Positions 26,685 to 36,263 of a DNA stretch of 64,000 nucleotides are shown piece by piece. The notes beneath the pieces are model-generated. The model saw only the letters and a list, made by a program, of their open reading frames with translations, made no database searches and was not told where the DNA came from. Both the position numbers and the translations under genes were made by a program. The number at the start of each line of letters is the position of its first letter. Position 1 is the stretch's first letter. Origin of the DNA: Casimicrobiaceae bacterium (GTDB lineage Bacteria > Pseudomonadota > Gammaproteobacteria > Burkholderiales > Casimicrobiaceae); the NCBI GenBank assembly GCA_026646885.1, contig JAPKHK010000005.1, positions 1 through 64,000 of the forward strand, given 5' to 3'.

Positions 26685-28342
26685 GATCCGTCTCCACCAA
26701 CCTTTGCGCCGATCACCCCCGTGCGCAGAGCATGTTCTTCGGACAAAGAGGTCAGTTCGCGCGCGGCTTTCACCACTTGCTCAACGGCGCGACGCAAGGC
26801 GCTGGCGGAACGCAAGCGGGCATCCATCACGGCCACCGGCTGAACGCCGGAGGCGCCCGCCTCCAAGAGTTCCGCCTTGAGTTCCTGGTAACGCTCTTCC
26901 AGTACCCCGAGCATGCCTTCGAGAACTTCCGGAACGAGCAGGCCAGCTTCGGGATCGGCACCGGCAAAAAGGTCTTCGGCTAGGGCGTGAAAAGGAGCGC
27001 TACCAGGCGTCCCCGGCGTGCCATCGACCTCGCAACCGGCGTTGACGGCTTCAAGCGCATGGTCGGCCGCGGTTTCGTAGTAACGCGCCACCCGCAGGAT
27101 ACGCGGCAGCCGTGCCGCACTGGCCGGCACCATGCTGCCGCGGTTGAGCCGGGTGATGAATTCCGCGATCGACTGGTTGAGCCGATCGACGATGCGCTCG
27201 TCGCGCTCCAAAACGCCGCGTTCGCCACATGCCAGCGCCGCGGCTTGCCGCGCCAGGCGCAAAGTGATGCTGCCCATGCGGCGCACTTCCCGATCCAGCG
27301 CATCGAGCGCCAGCACGGGTATGGCGGCCACGGTCTGATCCAGAAAACGCGGCCGCGCTTCATCTTCTTCGGCACTACGGAAGTGGCTTTCCAGGAAAGC
27401 GGTGAAGCGCCCAGTTATGGGCCAGATGAGCACCACGCCCAGCAGGTTGAACACGGTGTGGAAGAGCGCCAGTTCCGCCGCCGGCACCGGTTCAAATCCT
27501 AGAGCCGCGCGCCCGGCGGCAATGCCCGACATGATCCAGGGCAGCAGCATAAGCGCCGCTGCGGCGGCGATGAAGTTGAACAGCACCTGTGCTGCCGCCG
27601 CCCGCTTGGCGTTGGAGGTGGCGTTCAGCACCACCAGCACCGCCGCCACCGTGGTCCCGATGTTGGCACCGATGACCACCGCAGCCGCACCCTGCTGGCT
27701 CAGCAAGCCGCCTTGCGCGGCCGTCAGTGCCACCGCCAGCGTGGCGCTGGAGGACTGCACCAGCATCGCCACACCGATGCCCAGCAGCACCAGGAGCAGC
27801 ACATCGGCGACGGTATCGCCCTGAGGCAGGGCGAAGTCGAGATGCAAACCGGAGAAGGTCTTGATGAACAGATCGAGACCCAGAAAGAGGAGCCCCAGAC
27901 CAGCCAGGGCCAAACCCAAAGCGGCGCGTCGCGTGCCCGGGCCGGTGAGCCGCAAGAGCATGCCCACGCCGACCATGGGCAACGCGAAAGCTTCGACTTC
28001 GAAGCGCATGCCCACCAGGGCGACCAGCCAACCCGTCATGCTCGAACCCACGTTGGCGCCGAAGAGCACCCACATGATCTGCCCCAGACTCAGCAGGCCG
28101 GCATTGATAAAGCCAATGGCCGCCATGGTGACGGCACTGGACGACTGCACGAAAGCGGTGATCAGCACGCCCGACAGCAGGGCGCGCAGGCGCGTTTCGG
28201 TAGATTTGGCGAGGATGCGTTCGAGGGCGCCGCCGGCGGCGAGTTTCAAGCCATCGGTCATGAGGCCCATGCCCAGAAGGAACAAACCCATGCCGCCGAC
28301 GACGCCGCCGACCAGGCTCCAATCGATACCTGGGGCATTCAT
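26681..28342 (-). CDS. Na+/Pi cotransporter family protein with PhoU-like tail
   Basis: A 553-residue protein of the NptA/YjbB (PF02690) family. The duplicated membrane domain shows the hallmark QSSS motifs: ITAFVQSSSAVTMAAIGF (about residue 65) and VAMLVQSSSATLAVALT (about 190). The C-terminal ~200 residues are helical and PhoU-like (LDREVRRMGSITLRLARQAAAL onward). Family members move phosphate with sodium, sometimes as exporters. It is the first gene of a pair with DUF2062 and is divergent from the hydrolase gene with only 38 bp between starts. Confidence 0.92.
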   Translation of the reverse strand: MNAPGIDWSLVGGVVGGMGLFLLGMGLMTDGLKLAAGGALERILAKSTETRLRALLSGVLITAFVQSSSAVTMAAIGFINAGLLSLGQIMWVLFGANVGSSMTGWLVALVGMRFEVEAFALPMVGVGMLLRLTGPGTRRAALGLALAGLGLLFLGLDLFIKTFSGLHLDFALPQGDTVADVLLLVLLGIGVAMLVQSSSATLAVALTAAQGGLLSQQGAAAVVIGANIGTTVAAVLVVLNATSNAKRAAAAQVLFNFIAAAAALMLLPWIMSGIAAGRAALGFEPVPAAELALFHTVFNLLGVVLIWPITGRFTAFLESHFRSAEEDEARPRFLDQTVAAIPVLALDALDREVRRMGSITLRLARQAAALACGERGVLERDERIVDRLNQSIAEFITRLNRGSMVPASAARLPRILRVARYYETAADHALEAVNAGCEVDGTPGTPGSAPFHALAEDLFAGADPEAGLLVPEVLEGMLGVLEERYQELKAELLEAGASGVQPVAVMDARLRSASALRRAVEQVVKAARELTSLSEEHALRTGVIGAKVGGDGS

Positions 28343-28367
28343 CGGCGGCTGCTCCGCTTGCCGCGGC

Positions 28368-28381
28368 TATACTGTGCCGCA
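28368..28381 (+). promoter_or_regulatory. -10 element placed for a leaderless transcript
   Basis: TATACT (28368-28373) lies seven bases before the ATG at 28381 and there is no Shine-Dalgarno sequence in between. If used as a -10 box, transcription would start at or next to the A of the start codon. No good -35 box is seen, so the call is tentative. Confidence 0.4.
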
Positions 28382-29292
28382 TGACCGCAGCAGCAGAACC
28401 CGCCGCCAGCCCTGAGCAAAGCCGAAGCATCAAAATCGGCCATGGCGCGCATCTGTCCTACCGGCTGCGGCGGGCTCCCGGTGGAGCGGCTGCCGGCGCA
28501 CGCCGCGCGGTGGTGTTGCTGCACGGCATGGCCAGCAACAGCACCCGTTGGACTGAATTCGCGCGGGAAACCTCGCTCACCGAGCAATGGGATGTTGTGC
28601 GTATCGATTTGCGCGGTCATGGGGATTCGTTGATTCGCGGGCGTGTCGGGCTTTCGGTGTGGTGTGCTGATCTCGCCGTCGTTCTGGCGCAAGAGGGCAT
28701 TGCCCAGGTGGCGCTGGTGGGTCACTGCCTGGGGGCCAATCTGGCCTTACATTTTGCCTGGCATCATCCCAATGAGGTAGTGGCGCTGGTGCTCATCGAG
28801 CCGATGCTGCGTCCAAGCCTGCGGGGAGCCTTGGCCTGGGCGGCGCGTTTGCGCCCGGTGCTTGCCGCGGCCGTGCCCCTGCTGCTGGCGCTGGCCGCTT
28901 GCGGACTGCATCGACGCAGCTTGCTGCCCCTGGATCTCGAGAAGCTCGATGGCGCTGCTCGGCAGACCCTGGCCGCGACCGGCAAGTTCCCCGAAGCACG
29001 CTTCGCCAGCGTGCGCGAAGATTTGAAGAGTTTCCCGCTACTCATCTACCTTCAGGACCTCCTTGCGGTGACCGCGTCGCTGCCGCCTCTGAGGGAAATC
29101 AGCGTCCCGACAATGGTGCTCTTGGCGCGCGGCAGCGGCTTCAGCACCCTGGAACAAACCTGCCGACAGCTTGCGGCATTGCCGCAAAGCGAAGTGACCG
29201 TCCTCGACGCCCAGCACTGGATTCCCACCGAGCAGCCCGTGGCGATGCGCTTGGCGATCGAGCAGTGGTGTGCTCGCTGCGCACCGCCTTAA
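28381..29292 (+). CDS. alpha/beta hydrolase fold protein with Cys in the nucleophile position
   Basis: A 303-residue alpha/beta hydrolase. The oxyanion region (VVLLHGMASNSTRW), the strand-loop DLRGHGDS and the nucleophile elbow VALVGHCLGANLALH are in the correct order. The elbow has cysteine where serine is usual (G-x-C-x-G). The catalytic histidine candidate is in LDAQHWIPTEQP near the end. The usual acid after strand 6 (LLARGSGFST here) is not obvious. Dienelactone hydrolases and some haloalkane-type relatives use Cys, but the context gives no substrate. Divergent from the Na/Pi gene. Confidence 0.82.
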   Translation: MTAAAEPAASPEQSRSIKIGHGAHLSYRLRRAPGGAAAGARRAVVLLHGMASNSTRWTEFARETSLTEQWDVVRIDLRGHGDSLIRGRVGLSVWCADLAVVLAQEGIAQVALVGHCLGANLALHFAWHHPNEVVALVLIEPMLRPSLRGALAWAARLRPVLAAAVPLLLALAACGLHRRSLLPLDLEKLDGAARQTLAATGKFPEARFASVREDLKSFPLLIYLQDLLAVTASLPPLREISVPTMVLLARGSGFSTLEQTCRQLAALPQSEVTVLDAQHWIPTEQPVAMRLAIEQWCARCAPP

Positions 29293-29360
29293 CCCGGCTT
29301 GACGCGCGATTTTGCCGGGAGTAGCTTGCGCTCGAATGTCGCAACAATAAATGGGTGGTC

Positions 29361-31982
29361 ATGCCAAAAGCTTGGCAAGCTTGGGCGTATCGTGTTTCCC
29401 GGCTCGCGGGCGGCATCGGGCTCTTGGTGCTGGCGGCTTCGATGCCCGCCTGGAGCGCGCAAACCTTGCGCGTCGGGATCTATGAAAACAGCCCCAAGAT
29501 CGGACTCTCCCCTACGGGGCAGCCCGAGGGTTTTTTTGTCGATTTGATCGAAGCCATCGCCCAGCGCGAGCAATGGCAAATCGAGTATGTCGGCGGCGAC
29601 TGGAACGAAGGTCTGCAGCGGCTCGCCACGGGCGAAATCGACCTCATGCCGGACGTCGCCCTCACCGGAGAGCGGCAACGCCTTTACAATTTTCATCGCG
29701 AACCCGCGCTTTCGAGTTGGGCGCAGGTGTATGCTCGGCGCGGCAGCGGCATCCGCGCCCTGCCCGATCTCGACGGTCGCCGCGTGGCGGTGTTGCAAGG
29801 CTCCATCCAGGAATCGCAGTTTCAATCCTTGGCGCAAAGTTTCGCGCTGCGCGTCGAACTGGTGCCGCACAAAGACTTCGCCCAAGCCTTTGCCGCCGTG
29901 AAAGGCGGCTCCGCCGATGCCGTGGTCACCAATCGCTTCTTTGGTGTGAAGCATGCGGCGTCCTTCAATTTGGAAGATACCGCCATCGTCTTCGCGCCTT
30001 CGACGCTATTTTTCGCCGCTCCCAGAAGGGGCGACCCGGCGATACTGGCCGCCATCGATAGGCATCTGCAAGCTTTCAAGCAAGACCCCAACTCGCCTTA
30101 TTATCGCTCGCTCAAACGCTGGACCATCGATGAGGTGCAGCCCACCTTTCCTTCCTGGTTGCTTTATGTCGGCCTGGGTTTCGTGGCGCTGTTGCTGGCG
30201 GCCGCGGTCGCTCTGGCCTTGCTGCGCCGAGAGGTCGCGGCGCGCACCGCGGTCATCCGCCGTCGCAACGAACAGATGGCCGTGGTCAATCACACCTTGA
30301 GCGCCATGGGCGCCAGCCTCGAACTCAAGGTGGTGCTGGAAGAGGCGGTCCGCGGCGCGCTGCAACTGACTGGCTGCGAAGGCGGCGTGCTTTGTGTGCG
30401 CGACGCAAACCCCGGCCATTTGCATGTCGGTGCCCGCATCAATGCGGTTGGCGAAACCGATCGTGCCCCCGGTGGCGGCCCGATGTGCGACGCGGTTTGT
30501 CCGGCGGTGCTGGAAACCGTGGCCAAAGACCAACCCTACGCCATCCTTGCGGCGAGCGACCGCAAAGCGGCCCTGCCTTGCGGCAACGTGCATGACGCCG
30601 AGGTGCGCTGGAATATCTATTTCCCGGTGGAAATTCAGGGCCGCAACGTCGGTCTGCTGTGTATCTTTTCCCGCCAGAAGGTGCCCCCGCCCGAGCATAG
30701 CCTCGACTTGGTGCGCGAGCTTTGCATCCCCATTGCCCTGGCGATGGAAAACGCGCGACTCTACGCCGAAACCCGCACTCACGCCACGGAGTTGGAAGAC
30801 AAGGTGGCCAGGCGCACGCAAGATCTGGCCGAAGCCAACCACTTTCTCGATGCCTTGATCGACCGTATCAGCAGTCCGATTTTTTACAAGGGGCCGGACT
30901 TGCGTTTTCGCGGCTGCAATCACGCCTATACCCACGCCTTCGGGATTAGCCGCGAAGAGTTCATTGGCAAAACCGTGCTGGAACTGCCCTACCTACCACT
31001 TGCCGACCGCGAAGCTTATCAGGCCGAGGACGCCGCCGTTATGCAAGCGGGCAGCACCCTGGTGCGCGAAACGGACATCCCTTTTGCCGACGGCAAAGTG
31101 CACCACACCTTGTATTCGGTGGCGGGATTTCGCGACGACAAAGGTGCGCCAGCCGGATTGGTGGGGGTCATCGTCGACATCACCGCGCTCAAGGATACCG
31201 AGGCCGAACTACGCGAGGCCAAACATGCGGCGGAAGCGGCCGATCGCATCAAGTCGGCGTTTCTGGCGACCATGTCGCATGAACTGCGCACACCTTTGAA
31301 TTCCATCATCGGCTTCACCGGCCTGGTGCTGCAGGAGTTGCCCGGGCCCTTGAACGAGGAGCAGAAGAAGCAGCTTTCCATGGCGCGCGACAGTGCCCGA
31401 CACTTGCTCGCGCTCATCAACGACGTGCTCGACATCTCGAAAATCGAGGCGGGCGAGCTCAAAGTGGCCAATGAGCGCTTCGATCTCGGTCTTTCGATCG
31501 ACAAAGTGCTGGGCATTGTCCGCCCCCTGGCCGAACAGAAGGGTCTCAACCTGCACGTAAGCGGTCGGGAGCTGGCGCCCAGTTGGTGTGGCGACGCACG
31601 GCGGGTGGAACAAATTCTGCTCAATTTGCTCGGCAATGCCATCAAGTTTACCGAGCGGGGGACGATAAACCTTGTGGTGGACCGGGTGAAATCCGACGCG
31701 GACAGTTCGAACGGCAAGTCCGGAGAGACCATTCGGTTGCAGGTCAAAGACACTGGGCCGGGCATCAAGCCGGAAGATCTGGCCGAGCTTTTTCAACCTT
31801 TCCGCCAAGTGGACTCGGCACTTTCGCGCCAGCATGAAGGCACGGGGCTCGGCCTGGCGATTTGTCGGCGCCTGGCCGGGCTGATGGGCGGGCGCATCGA
31901 AGCGCAGAGCGTTTGGGGCGAAGGCAGCGTATTCACCCTGACCCTGCCCGCGACGACCTTGCTGACGGAGGGAACGACATGA
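29361..31982 (+). CDS. sensor histidine kinase: periplasmic SBP3 - TM - GAF - PAS - HisKA - HATPase
   Basis: An 873-residue sensor. After a signal anchor (~1-30) there is a solute-binding domain of SBP_bac_3 type (TLRVGIYENSPKIGLSPTG, about 33-255), one membrane helix (~265-290), a GAF-like domain (~300-465, with cysteines in GGGPMCDAVCPAVLE), a PAS domain (~490-610) and the kinase core with H-box FLATMSHELRTPLNSIIGF and G-boxes DTGPGI and GTGLGLAI. It is expected to sense a small extracellular ligand. A GTG at 29355 could add two residues. Its TGA overlaps the start of a receiver protein. Confidence 0.92.
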   Translation: MPKAWQAWAYRVSRLAGGIGLLVLAASMPAWSAQTLRVGIYENSPKIGLSPTGQPEGFFVDLIEAIAQREQWQIEYVGGDWNEGLQRLATGEIDLMPDVALTGERQRLYNFHREPALSSWAQVYARRGSGIRALPDLDGRRVAVLQGSIQESQFQSLAQSFALRVELVPHKDFAQAFAAVKGGSADAVVTNRFFGVKHAASFNLEDTAIVFAPSTLFFAAPRRGDPAILAAIDRHLQAFKQDPNSPYYRSLKRWTIDEVQPTFPSWLLYVGLGFVALLLAAAVALALLRREVAARTAVIRRRNEQMAVVNHTLSAMGASLELKVVLEEAVRGALQLTGCEGGVLCVRDANPGHLHVGARINAVGETDRAPGGGPMCDAVCPAVLETVAKDQPYAILAASDRKAALPCGNVHDAEVRWNIYFPVEIQGRNVGLLCIFSRQKVPPPEHSLDLVRELCIPIALAMENARLYAETRTHATELEDKVARRTQDLAEANHFLDALIDRISSPIFYKGPDLRFRGCNHAYTHAFGISREEFIGKTVLELPYLPLADREAYQAEDAAVMQAGSTLVRETDIPFADGKVHHTLYSVAGFRDDKGAPAGLVGVIVDITALKDTEAELREAKHAAEAADRIKSAFLATMSHELRTPLNSIIGFTGLVLQELPGPLNEEQKKQLSMARDSARHLLALINDVLDISKIEAGELKVANERFDLGLSIDKVLGIVRPLAEQKGLNLHVSGRELAPSWCGDARRVEQILLNLLGNAIKFTERGTINLVVDRVKSDADSSNGKSGETIRLQVKDTGPGIKPEDLAELFQPFRQVDSALSRQHEGTGLGLAICRRLAGLMGGRIEAQSVWGEGSVFTLTLPATTLLTEGTT

Positions 31983-32350
31983 ACAAGCGCATTCTGCTGA
32001 TCGAAGACAACGAGCAGAACCGCTACCTCGTCACCTATCTCCTGCAAGCGCGCGGTTGGGAGGTGAGCCACGCCGTCGATGGCGCGGCCGGGCTATCGAA
32101 GGCCAACGAGATCGATCCGGCATTGATACTGTTGGACATCCAGCTCCCCGGTATGGACGGTTATGCCGTGGCGAGGGCGTTGCGTGAGAATCCCAAACTC
32201 GACGGCATCCCCGTGGTGGCGGTGACCTCTTACGCAATGGCGGGAGACCGCGAACGCTGCATCGAATCGGGCTGTGACGGTTACCTCGAAAAACCCATAG
32301 ACCCACAAACCTTTGCCGCCCAGGTCGAGCAATTCGTGAGGACCCAATGA
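31979..32350 (+). CDS. stand-alone receiver-domain response regulator
   Basis: A 123-residue CheY/DivK-like receiver with no output domain. The acidic pocket is D10 with E9, the phospho-acceptor is D53 in LILLDIQLPGMDGY, and the switch residues are T83 and K105 (YLEKPID). The start overlaps the kinase stop (ATGA) and the stop overlaps the next start, so all three are cotranslated. It probably shuttles phosphate between the two kinases or acts on a protein partner. Confidence 0.93.
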   Translation: MNKRILLIEDNEQNRYLVTYLLQARGWEVSHAVDGAAGLSKANEIDPALILLDIQLPGMDGYAVARALRENPKLDGIPVVAVTSYAMAGDRERCIESGCDGYLEKPIDPQTFAAQVEQFVRTQ

Positions 32351-34140
32351 GCCACCACGCCTTGGTCGTCGACGACAAGCTGGAAAACCGCTACCTCTTG
32401 TGCGCGTTGCTGTCCGGCCACGGCTTCAGCGTGACCGAGGCCAACGACGGTCAGGCCGCTCTGGAAGAAGCCCGAAAGCGGCTGCCAGACATCGTGATCA
32501 GCGATTTGCTCATGCCGGTGATGGATGGTTACACCCTGCTGCGCGAATGGAAGGCGGATGAAGCGCTGCGGCGCATACCCTTTATCGTGTACACCGCCAC
32601 CTACACCGAACGGAAAGACGAGAAGCTGGCCTTGGACCTGGGTGCCGACGCATTCATCGTCAAGCCGGCCGAGCCGGAACCCTTCATGGCGAAGGTCCGG
32701 GAAGTGCTCGCCCGGGTCGATGCGGGGCAGGTGACGGCCCATGCTCCGCGCATCGACGAGGAAGAAGCCTACAAGGTCTACAGCGAGGTGCTGGTCAAGA
32801 AGCTGGAAAAGAAGAACGCCGAACTTGAACGGCGCGCCCTGGAACTGACTGCCTCGGAAGAACACATACGCCGGCTCAATCGGCTCTATCTCGCGCTGAG
32901 CGAAACCAACCAGGCCATCGTGCACTTCACTTCGCGCGAGGAGTTGTTCCCAGCGATCTGCCGCATCGCCGTGGAGCGTGGCGGTTTCAAGCTCGCCTGG
33001 TTCGGCTGGCTCGAGGTCGGCACTGGCGACATCGATTTGCTCGCATGGGCGGGGGAATCCCGCGTGTGGTTCGACCGTTTACCTCGCTTCAACACTCGCG
33101 GCGCGCGTACCGCGCCGGTGGAAATTGCTTTGGGCGAGGGGCAGATTTACCTCTGCAACGATTTGCTTGCCACTGCGCGGCATGCTCCTCTGCATCCGAT
33201 CCTGCGCGAAGCAGGATTGCGCGCCGCGGCGTCGCTGCCCTTGCGTCTGCGCGGCCACATCGTGGGCGCCTTGACCTTGTTTTCGGATGAGCCCGAGTTT
33301 TTCGACGATCAACTGATGTCGCTGGTGATCGAAATGGCCGCGGACGTTTCTTTCGCACTAGAAAATTTCGAGCGCGAACAACTGCGGCGCCTGGCCGAAG
33401 AGGAACTGCGGCACGTCAATCTCGACTTAGAGCAGAAGGTCGCCGAGCGCACGCGCGAGCTTGCGAGCACCAACAAAGAGCTGGAGGCATACGCCTACAC
33501 CGTTTCCCATGACTTGCGGGCGCCGCTGCGCGCCATCGACGGCTTCTCCCGGGTGCTGCTGCTGCAGAACGCGCCGCAGCTCGACCCCTCGGGCAAGGCA
33601 TTGCTGGAGCGCATCGTCGGCGCGGCAGGCAAGATGGGCAGCCTTATCGACGATCTCTTGCAGCTTTCCACCGTGAGCCAAATGGCGGTGGAAATCACCG
33701 AGGTGGACTTGAGCGCCATGGTACTGGAACTTCTCAGCGATCTGCGAGCAGCCTCCGGCGGGGACGGATTCATGCAAGAAGTTGAACCCGGCTTGCGCGC
33801 GCGGGGCGATAGGCGCCTCTTGCGCATGCTCCTGCAGAACTTGCTGGAAAACGCGGTCAAGTATTCAAGTAAGGCCGCGCAGCCTTGCGTGAACTTCGGT
33901 CATGTGAGCGTGGGCCACGAAACCGTCTACGAGGTGCGCGACAACGGCGCAGGCTTCGACCCCCAGATCGCCACGCGAATGTTTCAGCCATTTCAGCGCT
34001 TTCACCATCCGGAGGACTTCGAAGGCACCGGCATCGGGCTCGCGACGGCCGCGCGCGTGGTTTCTCGTCATGGGGGCAGCATTTGGGCCGAATCGGCACC
34101 GGGCCAAGGCGCGGTCTTTCGGTTTACGCTTGCGAGCTAG
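32347..34140 (+). CDS. hybrid REC-GAF-HisKA-HATPase histidine kinase
   Basis: A 597-residue cytoplasmic protein: receiver domain (1-120, phospho-acceptor D53 in IVISDLLMPVMDGY), coiled coil (~140-180), GAF domain (~185-345), coiled coil, then a kinase core with H-box YAYTVSHDLRAPLRAIDGF (as in bacteriophytochrome-type kinases), N-box LQNLLENAVKYSS and G-boxes VRDNGAGFD and GTGIGLATAARV. There is no membrane segment. An N-terminal receiver on a kinase indicates a phosphorelay, with the upstream sensor and the lone receiver as the likely inputs. Confidence 0.92.
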   Translation: MSHHALVVDDKLENRYLLCALLSGHGFSVTEANDGQAALEEARKRLPDIVISDLLMPVMDGYTLLREWKADEALRRIPFIVYTATYTERKDEKLALDLGADAFIVKPAEPEPFMAKVREVLARVDAGQVTAHAPRIDEEEAYKVYSEVLVKKLEKKNAELERRALELTASEEHIRRLNRLYLALSETNQAIVHFTSREELFPAICRIAVERGGFKLAWFGWLEVGTGDIDLLAWAGESRVWFDRLPRFNTRGARTAPVEIALGEGQIYLCNDLLATARHAPLHPILREAGLRAAASLPLRLRGHIVGALTLFSDEPEFFDDQLMSLVIEMAADVSFALENFEREQLRRLAEEELRHVNLDLEQKVAERTRELASTNKELEAYAYTVSHDLRAPLRAIDGFSRVLLLQNAPQLDPSGKALLERIVGAAGKMGSLIDDLLQLSTVSQMAVEITEVDLSAMVLELLSDLRAASGGDGFMQEVEPGLRARGDRRLLRMLLQNLLENAVKYSSKAAQPCVNFGHVSVGHETVYEVRDNGAGFDPQIATRMFQPFQRFHHPEDFEGTGIGLATAARVVSRHGGSIWAESAPGQGAVFRFTLAS

Positions 34141-34147
34141 GTCATAT

Positions 34148-36151
34148 TCAGCCATCGCAACACTGCGAAGGTTCAGCGGCGTCCGCCCAGTGAATACATA
34201 CGCGTCCTTTGCCACCACGCTTGGCGGCGTAACAGGCAGCGTCGGCTGCCCCCAGGATATCCTTGAGCTCGGGCAGCGCGGGAGTAATTTCCACCACGCC
34301 GATGCTGGCCCCGACGCGAAAGGCCTTTCCCGCCCAATCGAGGTGATGCTCGCGCACCGCCTCCACCATCTTGTGGGCGACGCGCTGCGCGGCCTCCAGT
34401 TCGCAGCTCTTTAGCAGCACGGCGAATTCATCTCCGCCCAGGCGCGCCACGGTGTCCGTAGTGCGCACCTGCGCACGCAGCAACTCGGCCACCGCAATCA
34501 ACATTTGATCGCCCGCGGCATGGCCACCCTGGTCGTTCACCGCTTTGAAATCATCGAGGTCGATGAAGAGCGCGGATACCGGCTCACGGCGCCTATTTCC
34601 GGCCACCTCGCCGAGCAAGCCCTCGAATGCGCGACGATTGGCGAGGCGCGTCAGCGGGTCGTGGGTCGATTGCCAGGACAGTGTCTCGCGCGCCTCGCGC
34701 GCCGCGGTCACATCCTCGATGGTCCAAATGGTTCCCGCATCGGGATGGCGGCGATCCACGGGTACGCCGCATAACCTGGCCCAGAAACGCGAGCCATCGC
34801 GCCGCAGCATTACTAACTCCTCATCGAAAGCATGGCCCGCCTCGAAGATCCGGGTAATGCGTTCCACTAGGGCGTCGTAGGTTTCCTGATTGGGGTAGAG
34901 CAGGCGCGTGCCTTGTCCTTCCAGGGCGGCGGCTTCATAACCGAACAGACGCCCCAGGTTCGCGCTGACCAGCACGAAGCGCCGGTGTTGCGTGAGGGCG
35001 ATGCCCAGAGGTACATGATCGAGCACGGCGCGCATGCGCGCCAGCAGCGTCGCGCGCTCCACGCCCAGCTCTCGCCTTTGCTGCATGGCCTCGCGCAGGG
35101 CCGCGGAAAGCGCGCCCAACTCGCCCCAAGCTTGCGGCCAGTCGCGCTCGTCATCGCCGCCTTCCTCTCGCAAGCGCCGCACCCGCGCTTCCAGGCGCCG
35201 CAAGGGCGAGAACAGCAGAACCAGGATGAGCAAGAGCAATAGCCCCGCCGCTACCGCCACGCCAAAACCCAATTTGAGCGCCTGTCTTTGCGCCTCGCGT
35301 GGCCCTCCCAAAGCGAAGTCGGCATCGACGCTGCGCATGACCACCCAATCGGCCATGGGGATGCCCGCATGGGCGACGAGTTGCTCACCGACGCGCTCGG
35401 CCACACCCATGGGCTCCACCGGCTCGCCCATGGCTCGCCAGGCCGCGATCGCCTCTTGCACAAGGGCATCGCGCTCGGCCACACCGAGCGCCGGTGATGC
35501 GCTGGCCTGGGCCAGGATATTGCCCCTTGCATCGAGCACCACACCCAAGGCCTCGGAATCGGGATCGAGATCAATCCACTCGCGCAGCACCCCGGTGGCA
35601 TCCAGCCGCAACTCCGCGACCAACTGCGCCAGCGGCTTGCCGCTGGGTTCGCGTATGGGCACGCTGAGCAGCACCGCGCCTTGCGCAAAAGGCGCGGAAA
35701 TCAGCGGTCGCGCTTCTTGAACAGTCTGGCGAAAGAAGGCCTGCGCGGTCGGGTGGCCGGTCAGCCGGCCGGCTCCGCTGATCGCCAGCGCGCTCCCATC
35801 CGCGGCGATGACTGCGGCTTCGCCAAACAGCAGGGGCAGCGCCGCCCGTTCCGCGAGCTGGCGGCGCAGCGCGACGCCATCGCGTTGGCGCAAAGCCGGT
35901 CCGGACAGGCGTTCGGCCACACCGGCAAGGATTTCTTGCAACTGGATGAGCCGCGCGGTAATGGCACGCGCCTCGCGCATGACGCTTTCCCGGCTAGCCT
36001 CCAGCGAGGCGATCTCGGCCCGGCGCGACATATCCTGCACGATCAACCAGCCGGTGCCGGCCGCGCTCGAGGCCACCAGCAGCAGCGCCGCCAGCGTGAT
36101 GCGCAGTTTGAGCGTGCCGAAACGATGCAAGCGACCGCCGAAGTCGCCCAT
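34148..36151 (-). CDS. membrane sensor diguanylate cyclase (Cache-like - PAS - GGDEF)
   Basis: A 667-residue protein with two membrane helices (~15-38 and ~290-315) bracketing a ~250-residue periplasmic sensor of Cache type, a HAMP-like/linker stretch, a PAS domain (~380-495) and a GGDEF domain (~500-655). The active site is RLGGDEF and the RxxD site (RTTD) is five residues upstream, so both catalysis and product inhibition look intact. It converges on the phosphorelay operon with only 7 bp between stops, suggesting but not proving that it is a functional output of the same pathway. Confidence 0.9.
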   Translation of the reverse strand: MGDFGGRLHRFGTLKLRITLAALLLVASSAAGTGWLIVQDMSRRAEIASLEASRESVMREARAITARLIQLQEILAGVAERLSGPALRQRDGVALRRQLAERAALPLLFGEAAVIAADGSALAISGAGRLTGHPTAQAFFRQTVQEARPLISAPFAQGAVLLSVPIREPSGKPLAQLVAELRLDATGVLREWIDLDPDSEALGVVLDARGNILAQASASPALGVAERDALVQEAIAAWRAMGEPVEPMGVAERVGEQLVAHAGIPMADWVVMRSVDADFALGGPREAQRQALKLGFGVAVAAGLLLLLILVLLFSPLRRLEARVRRLREEGGDDERDWPQAWGELGALSAALREAMQQRRELGVERATLLARMRAVLDHVPLGIALTQHRRFVLVSANLGRLFGYEAAALEGQGTRLLYPNQETYDALVERITRIFEAGHAFDEELVMLRRDGSRFWARLCGVPVDRRHPDAGTIWTIEDVTAAREARETLSWQSTHDPLTRLANRRAFEGLLGEVAGNRRREPVSALFIDLDDFKAVNDQGGHAAGDQMLIAVAELLRAQVRTTDTVARLGGDEFAVLLKSCELEAAQRVAHKMVEAVREHHLDWAGKAFRVGASIGVVEITPALPELKDILGAADAACYAAKRGGKGRVCIHWADAAEPSQCCDG

Positions 36152-36263
36152 GCGTTTTCCCCCAGTGTCGGCGGCGGGAGAAGCAAAGATTTTCCCCTCG
36201 CCCGCCTCTGCGTTGTGGTAACGGCAGCGTTTGGGGTTTCTGGAGTTAACCCAGTCCGCTGGC

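Noticed and set aside
29299-29327. TTGACG with TAGCTT at 17 bp upstream of the SBP3 kinase
   Set aside because: The -10 matches only half of the consensus; not better than chance in this region.
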